From Glycine soja (lineage: Eukaryota > Streptophyta > Magnoliopsida > Fabales > Fabaceae): DNA of 64,000 bases. The position numbers and the translations under genes were made by a program. The notes under the pieces are model-generated. The model had not been told where the DNA came from, searched no databases, and was given only the letters and a program-made list of their open reading frames with translations. Within the stretch, counting starts at the first letter, position 1, and each line of letters begins with the position of its first letter. Of the stretch, positions 58,531 to 64,000 are shown piece by piece. Where the stretch lies: positions 39,499,611 to 39,563,610 of the forward strand of contig NC_041003.1 in assembly GCF_004193775.1 (NCBI RefSeq). Reading direction: 5' to 3'.

Positions 58531-59329
58531 TAAAGACAAAATAAAAAAATTCATGAACGAAATTAATAATATAAATAATTAATCTTAACAATAATAACTT
58601 CAAAATGAAATACGGTAATTACAAAATTACTACAAATATATTCAAATAAATATGATACAAGAAACAACAAAGCATCGTCAAATAAATTTTTATGGTGTAT
58701 TTCGTTAAATGATTTGACGGAAAAAAATATAACAAAAATTTAAACGTATTGTTATGGTGTCTGTAATTTGTAAGTGTCTAAATATCAATAGCATCAATCA
58801 TTTGTACAATATCTCAATTAGGCGGACATATAAATAGTTAATCTTCACAATAATAACTTCAAAATAAAAATAGGTAATTACAAAATTATTACTACAAATA
58901 TATTAAAATAAATAACACTTTCAACTTCAACGCATATAAATTTTTAACACACCAACAAATGAACCTAATCTAATTTAATTTAAAAAATATTATAACTTCA
59001 TCTTAGAAAAACACCAACATAAACACACTTCAAAGAACACTCATAAATTTTTAAGACACTAATAAAACATAAACACCAACTTAATATAATTATAAAATAA
59101 CTATAAACTTCATATTCAATACAATTTTTTTTACACCAACACCAACTTAATATAATTTAAAAATAACTATATGCATTTGAACTTTTATACCTTCAAGCTG
59201 TACCTTGAACCTGCCTTCAACAATGTTTTTAGGATTCAACACAAAATAGGATAATAAAACAATTTGAAACTCACTATTTTTTAGAAAAGGCACATAAAAT
59301 ATCAGCTCTCATATGATTTCAAGAAACGC
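58531..59329. other. AT-rich MULE-A leader region
   Basis: No coding exon. It probably contains the mudrA promoter and leader intron: the acceptor TTTTTGTAG directly precedes the first coding exon at 57682. Confidence 0.4.
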
Positions 59330-59526
59330 ACATCAAATGGGCGGAGCTTTGGTTTATAAAGGAGCTGAAATCGCCATTGGGAATGGCTACTTCATGCTCA
59401 AATCGCCAGTGCTACTGGCTACTCCTACCTGCAACACAAATCGCCAGTAGCACTGGCGCTTTCCACTGCCAAAAAGCTGTCCCTCCTCCTGTAACACTGC
59501 TGCACGTAGTCTGAGGACAACAGTCC

Positions 59527-59750
59527 CCTACCCTCAACTCGCCAGTCAAACTGGCGAGTCCCCTACCTTGCAACACGCCATTGATGTTGGCGACACCATG
59601 GCCAGCTGTCGCGTTCACACGGAAAGCGCCATTCCCTCCGGCGATTTGCATGTGCTCTACGTAAAAAAGAGCACCATGCAGGGATTACTTTAGAAACAGA
59701 CCCATTTCGGGAAAAAGTTTCTAAAAGTAACCCCATGCAGGAAATTTGCC
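59527..59750 (-). repeat. MULE-A right terminal inverted repeat
   Basis: Mirror of 48555-48775, differing by few bases. Inside it (59330-59530) lie extra small palindromes such as CGCCAGTAGCACTGGCG. Confidence 0.93.
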
Positions 59751-59759
59751 ACCTACCAC
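59751..59759 (+). repeat. Target-site duplication, MULE-A right
   Basis: ACCTACCAC, a perfect match to 48546-48554. Confidence 0.93.
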
Positions 59760-60830
59760 ACCACAAAACCACACTTGGCAACTCGCAACCACCAATGAGT
59801 TAGAGTTGCGTTGCGATTACAATTGATTTCGGGTGATTAGGGTTATGCTTGCTATTGATTTGGGGGAGTTTAGGGTTTTGATTGCGATTTTGAGGGTTAT
59901 GAATGCATTTTTTATTCTGAAAATTGGGTTGACTCTTGTTGTTTGTTGTTGTACATGATGATGGTGAAAGGGAAAATCGACGATGGTGGAGGGGAGAAGA
60001 AAAGAGTAGAGGAAGCATTTTTTTTAAAATTATAATAAATATATGAAAATTTAAAAATAAATAATAAATATAGTGGTGGTTATTATCTGTCATTATATAC
60101 AAATTTAAACCGCTGCAATGCACAACTTAACGACATAAGTTACAATTGGACGGGAAGAGTACAACTGTTGCATTTTAAACAACTAAGATACTGATTGTAC
60201 ATTTTAATCATTAAGGTAGTAAATTAAACTAAATTATAATTAAGAGACCAAAATTTGACAACTATATTACAGTCAATTATTTTTTTCAATCATGTAACAG
60301 AAGTTAAAATTTCGTTTGCCCGAAATTTTGGCATGACACAATAATATATTTTTTTGGCTAAAATATATACATTTTTCTATTTTTTAAGACTAAAATATGT
60401 ATTGGTCCTAATGTTTTAAAGAATTCCAATTCAATTCCTCTGCTTATAAAATTGTTTAATTCGGCCCCTAGCCGTACAGAAGTTCTCAAAACCTGTGAAT
60501 TTAGTTTTTTTTATTCTGATTTAGTTCTTAATTCTTATAATGTAAAGTTTATCATATGGCTAATACTTTCCCGTTTAGCACATTCAAATCATAAATCACT
60601 TCCATTTACAATTTGATCCAAAATAGACATTATTTGTAACAAGAAATTCCAGGTTCGGAATGATAAAAGCAAATCAGCTGCATGAAAACGACAACTTCAC
60701 GGAGTTATGACTTATGACATTCAATTATGGTGAATTTAAACACCGAAGCTTGTCTCAAACTTTTGCACACGTAAGAGCCAATTTTTTTAACTGTAAAGAG
60801 CAAGTTCAAATTGTGTAATACTAACTAGAA
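59760..60830. other. 1.1-kb spacer between MULE-A and MULE-B
   Basis: No gene was supported. Bases 60350-60560 resemble the dispersed 'ggtcctaa/ggcccc' repeat seen at ~470-750. The last nine bases, TAACTAGAA (60822-60830), are the predicted target duplication of MULE-B. Confidence 0.4.
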
Positions 60831-61329
60831 GGCAAATTGCCCCAAATGAGGTTCTTTTACAAACTATTTCTCTATTTAGGGTTGTTTTAAAAGAATTTTC
60901 ACGAGGGTGTTCTTTTGAACGTATCCTGCATGAAAATATTATGCAAAACGCCAGCATCATTGGCGCATCGCCTATGGCTGCGACACGTGGTAGTGGTGCC
61001 ACTGCCACTGGCGACACAAGTGGTATCGCCACCTGTACTGGCGCTTTGGCCATGCATGGTGGAGTCGTTGGTCAACCTGACGATTTACACGAATCAGGCT
61101 AGGGTTCAGCTTTTCAGCTTTTCAAGTGGATGGTAGTAGCTTTTCAGCTTTATGGCAGTGTCCCAGTGTGGATGACAGTAGCTTTTCAGTGGATGGCAGT
61201 GTTGCAGTTCGGTGCATCCAGCTTTTGGAAGAAGGCGCAATCACGTTTGGCGATTTAGGATAAGTAGAAAACGCCATTGGCTTTGGCGTTTTAAGGTGTT
61301 TACATATCAGCATTTTTTGCATCTTCCTT

Positions 61330-62409
61330 TGCTTTCCCTTTGCAACTTATTTTCCTTTCCTGGCTTTGGCGTTTAAATTTGTAAGGCTTGAAGTTCAAAT
61401 TCTGAATCAAAAAATTTTGTGGTATGAAATATTTTTTTAAAGTAATTTTGTTAGGCTGGAATAAAGATTGAATTTGAAGTATTTATTTATTTTTAAATTA
61501 AATTAGCTTTTATATTTGATAGGCTTGTTTGTGTGTGTTCAAATGTCTAAAATAAAACAAAAATTGTGTAATGATGTTTATTTGAAGAAAATATTTTCAA
61601 TGAAGATAAAATATTTTGAATATGAAATTTGTAGTATTTTTTTAATTAGATTAGGTTGGTGTTGATGATTTATTAGTGTGTTAAAAATTGATGAACGTTT
61701 GAACTTTTAATAAGAAAAGATTGTAGATCATATTTATTTGAAGTAAGTATTTTGAGTACGAAATTATTTTTTAATATGAAGTTGTAGTATTTTTTTAATT
61801 ATATTAGGTTGGTTTGTTGGTGTGTTAAAAATTTATGAGCGTTCAACTTGAAAGTATTATTTGATGCTTTCTTATTTCTCGTATCATATTTATTTTAATA
61901 TATTTGTAGTAATTTTATAATTATCTATTTTCATTTTGAAGTTATTATTGTTAAGATTAATTATTTATACTGCTAACTTCGTTCATGAATTATTTTATCT
62001 TTAAAATTATTATCTTGAAATTGTTCATTTTTTTTAAGTGTCTCCCATGAAATTTATTTGAAGTTAATTAATTTTGTTTAAAAGAAAATTTGAATGTGAA
62101 GTTCCAATAAAGGGATCTTTTGTGATTACATTTTATTATTTTGGATTTAAAGTTTTTTAAAATCGTTCATGTTATTTAAGTGTGTTGATGTGAAATTTAT
62201 TTAAAGTTAATAATTTTGATTACATCTTGATTAATTTAAAATTACTACATTGAAATCGTTAATGTTTTTAAAGTGTCTTAATGTGAAATTTATTTGAAGT
62301 TAAATTATTATTTTTTAAATTAAGTTTTAATATGAAGTTCCAGTAAGGACTTTTTGTGATAACCATTTTATTATTTAAAGTTTTAAAATATTGTTTTTGT
62401 AGGTACACG
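61330..62409. other. MULE-B leader region
   Basis: AT-rich. It ends in the acceptor TTTTTGTAG used before the ATG. It holds two or three diverged copies of the unit that forms the 126-bp array in MULE-A. Confidence 0.45.
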
Positions 62410-64000
62410 ATGAATTCGGTTATAATAGTGTTGTATTTCAATGAAAGGGTATATGAAGATAATGATTGTGTAACATTTGAAGGCAGTAAAAAAGCGATTC
62501 AGATTAAAAGTGAAATTAGTTTCAATGCTTTGAAGAAAGAAATTGGAGATAAGGTAAAGTTACAAAATAATGAAATTATTTCTGCTATCAGTTGTAGATT
62601 TTTAGTGTCAGGAAAATATATTGTCTTGCAAATTTGTGATGACGAAGATGTTGAAACGATGCTCGAAAGTTTTCAACAACAAGAACAAATGTCAGTTCTA
62701 TAATTGTACATAGAAAAGGATGTGACTGGTGGTTCTATGTTTCATTCTGCAAATTCTCTTACATCATGTGGAAATAATTTATCTAATAATGAGACGCAAC
62801 CGCCAACAAATGTGAGCAATTTACATGGTGACGAAGATGATGATGATGATCTTGTGTCTAACTCATACGTTGAAGAGTCTTTAGATGAAGATGACAGTGT
62901 TGACGGTATATCTGATACAGACGATGAAGTCACAGACATGATTCAACCAGTAAGAATTGTTCACCCAGCAGAAGATATAATTTGCTGTATAAAAAAATTA
63001 CACAATACATTTATTATTTGATGACAATTGTATTTAATGCTAAATAAGTATGATTTGAATTTCTATTTTGAACTATTAGGTGCACAAGGAATTCAAAATC
63101 CATTTTGGAATTATGCTTTGCATTATAACAATATCAACTGGAGTCATCCTGATGAAGAGGACATTTGCGGTTTGGAGATGCCGTCAACCTTTAATGTTGG
63201 GGAAGAATTATATGTTGGCATGAAATTTGATAGTAAAGATGCGGTCAAAAATGCAGTCAAACAATATGTTATGAAGGTGCATCAAAGTTTCAAAATTGTT
63301 GAAAGCAAATCGAACAAGTATGTGATTTGTTGCTTGAATAAAAGTGCAGAGTGTCCTTGCCCTTTCTATATGAGGGCAATTTTATCTAAAAAAACAGATA
63401 CATGGAAAGTCACACAATGGGGTGGACCACACACATGTCTGAATATGACCATGACACAAGATCACGAGAAGCTTGATTTAGATTTAATTGTCACTTGTGT
63501 AGTAGGTACGTATTTTATGTTCATATTATGTTAATTTTTTGTTAATTGTCATTTAAATTTTGTTATGTTATTGACAGGCATGATCAGAGAAGATCCATCA
63601 ATAAAAGTTTCTTTGATTCAAGAGAGGATTAACAGTGAATTTGCATACAAGGTGTCGTACAAAAAAGTTTGGTTGGCGAAACAGAAAGCCATTGCAATTG
63701 AATATGGCGATTGAGATGAGTCATATGCGAAACTTTCATCGTAGCTAACACACATGCAAAATCATTCTCCTGGATCATATTTTCAAATACTACATGACGA
63801 TTTTATCGTTGGGAATACGGTTAGTCGCGAACACTGTTAGTTTCATAGAGTTTTTGGACTTTTGGTCAATGTAAAGAGGTTTTCAAGTACTGTAAGCCAA
63901 TCATACAAGTTGACGGCACATATTTGTACGACAAATACCGTGGGACCCTCTTAATGGCTACATCATAAGATGGAAATGGTGGTGTCCTTCCTCTAGCATT
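62410..64000 (+). pseudogene. MULE-B mudrA-type transposase, 5' part
   Basis: Starts MNSVIIVLYFNERVYEDNDC with a full PB1-like domain that includes CDDEDVETMLESF, missing in MULE-A. Then come the acidic linker, the zinc region (AVKQYVMKVHQSFKIVESKS, CCLNKSAECPCPFYMR) and the start of the DDE part (near 63900). Exon 2 runs ~63080-63507 and exon 3 from ~63578. Defects: TAA 62701, loss of the exon-1 donor (GAAG followed by AT, where MULE-A has GT, near 62973), TGA 63712 and TAG 63742 (both Trp in MULE-A), and a shortened T-run near 63852. It continues past the window. Confidence 0.9.

Larger units (their letters stand above)
48555..59750. mobile_element. MULE-A: 11.2-kb Mutator-like element, defective
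   Basis: The inverted ends of about 220 bp (48555-48775 and 59527-59750) start GGCAAATTTCCTGCATGG. A perfect 9-bp duplication flanks them. From the left it holds tandem repeats, a PMD pseudogene (+), a telomere-like block, a mudrA pseudogene (-) and 126-bp tandem repeats. Both genes carry stops or shifts, so it needs transposase supplied by other copies. Confidence 0.95.
60831..64000 (+). mobile_element. MULE-B: left part of a Mutator-like element, cut by window end
   Basis: The end GGCAAATTGCCCCAAATGAG aligns with the MULE-A end, and similarity continues (GTT..TTTTA.AAACT.TTTCTC). Small inverted motifs of the type CGCCAG..CTGGCG recur at 60950-61060. A mudrA copy begins at 62410. The right end and any PMD gene lie outside the window. 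Confidence 0.88.

Noticed and set aside
1..64000. tRNA, rRNA or other structured RNA genes
   Set aside because: No cloverleaf, rRNA core or snoRNA box pair was convincing by eye. The TGGTATCAGAGC at 19266 is a primer-binding site, not a tRNA gene.

Overview
The window is nuclear plant DNA, AT-rich and intron-containing. It is almost certainly from a legume and most likely soybean (Glycine). The reasons are the CACTA family with gene-fragment cargo and AAGACGG-type subterminal repeats, a plant mariner transposase, Mutator-like elements (MULEs) carrying plant-mobile-domain (PMD) genes, and RanBP2-zinc-finger and importin-beta fragments of plant type. It is a nested transposon district. Only one ordinary host gene looks complete: a three-exon NC/LRAT-domain gene at 42.5-45.5 kb.

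Layout. (1) ~1-18,611: what looks like one very large CACTA element read leftward, with its right terminus at 18,611 and its left end outside the window. It holds a TNP2-type transposase (one internal stop) and a second gene joining a Transposase_24 domain to a Ulp1/C48 cysteine protease. It also holds exons or pieces of at least five host genes: homocysteine S-methyltransferase, PPi-dependent phosphofructokinase, DRG GTPase, importin beta-1 and a RanBP2-type zinc-finger protein. (2) 18,976-26,888: a Ty1/Copia retrotransposon with both LTRs and a TTAGT target duplication. It is broken by point stops and by a 2.86-kb solo LTR inside gag (duplication GGGAT). (3) 27.2-29.5 kb: a decayed mariner-like transposase with a lost catalytic Asp. 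(4) 30,790-42,150: an 11.4-kb MULE ('MULE-1') with a perfect 9-bp duplication. It carries an intact five-exon transposase fused to an OTU cysteine protease, a twin PB1-like accessory ORF, eight 191-bp tandem repeats, a convergent PMD gene, and ends packed with the palindrome CTTCCGGAAG. (5) 42,504-45,478: the LRAT-domain gene, about 350 bp from the MULE-1 end. (6) 45.9-48.5 kb: two small inverted-repeat elements. (7) 48,555-59,750: an 11.2-kb MULE ('MULE-A') with ~220-bp inverted ends and duplication ACCTACCAC. It contains a PMD pseudogene, a 1.5-kb telomere-like repeat block and a convergent mudrA pseudogene. (8) 60,831-end: the left part of a related element ('MULE-B'), head to head with MULE-A and cut by the window edge.

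How the parts relate. Both complete MULEs share one plan: terminal repeats, a transposase and a PMD gene transcribed toward each other, and a tandem-repeat block between the two 3' ends. Two unrelated DNA transposons here encode a ubiquitin- or SUMO-type peptidase next to, or fused with, a transposase function (OTU in MULE-1, Ulp1 in the CACTA). This suggests, as inference only, that such elements edit host protein modification or silencing. Most other coding regions are dying through C:G to T:A nonsense changes, the pattern expected of methylated DNA. The MULE-1 transposase-OTU gene is the conspicuous exception.
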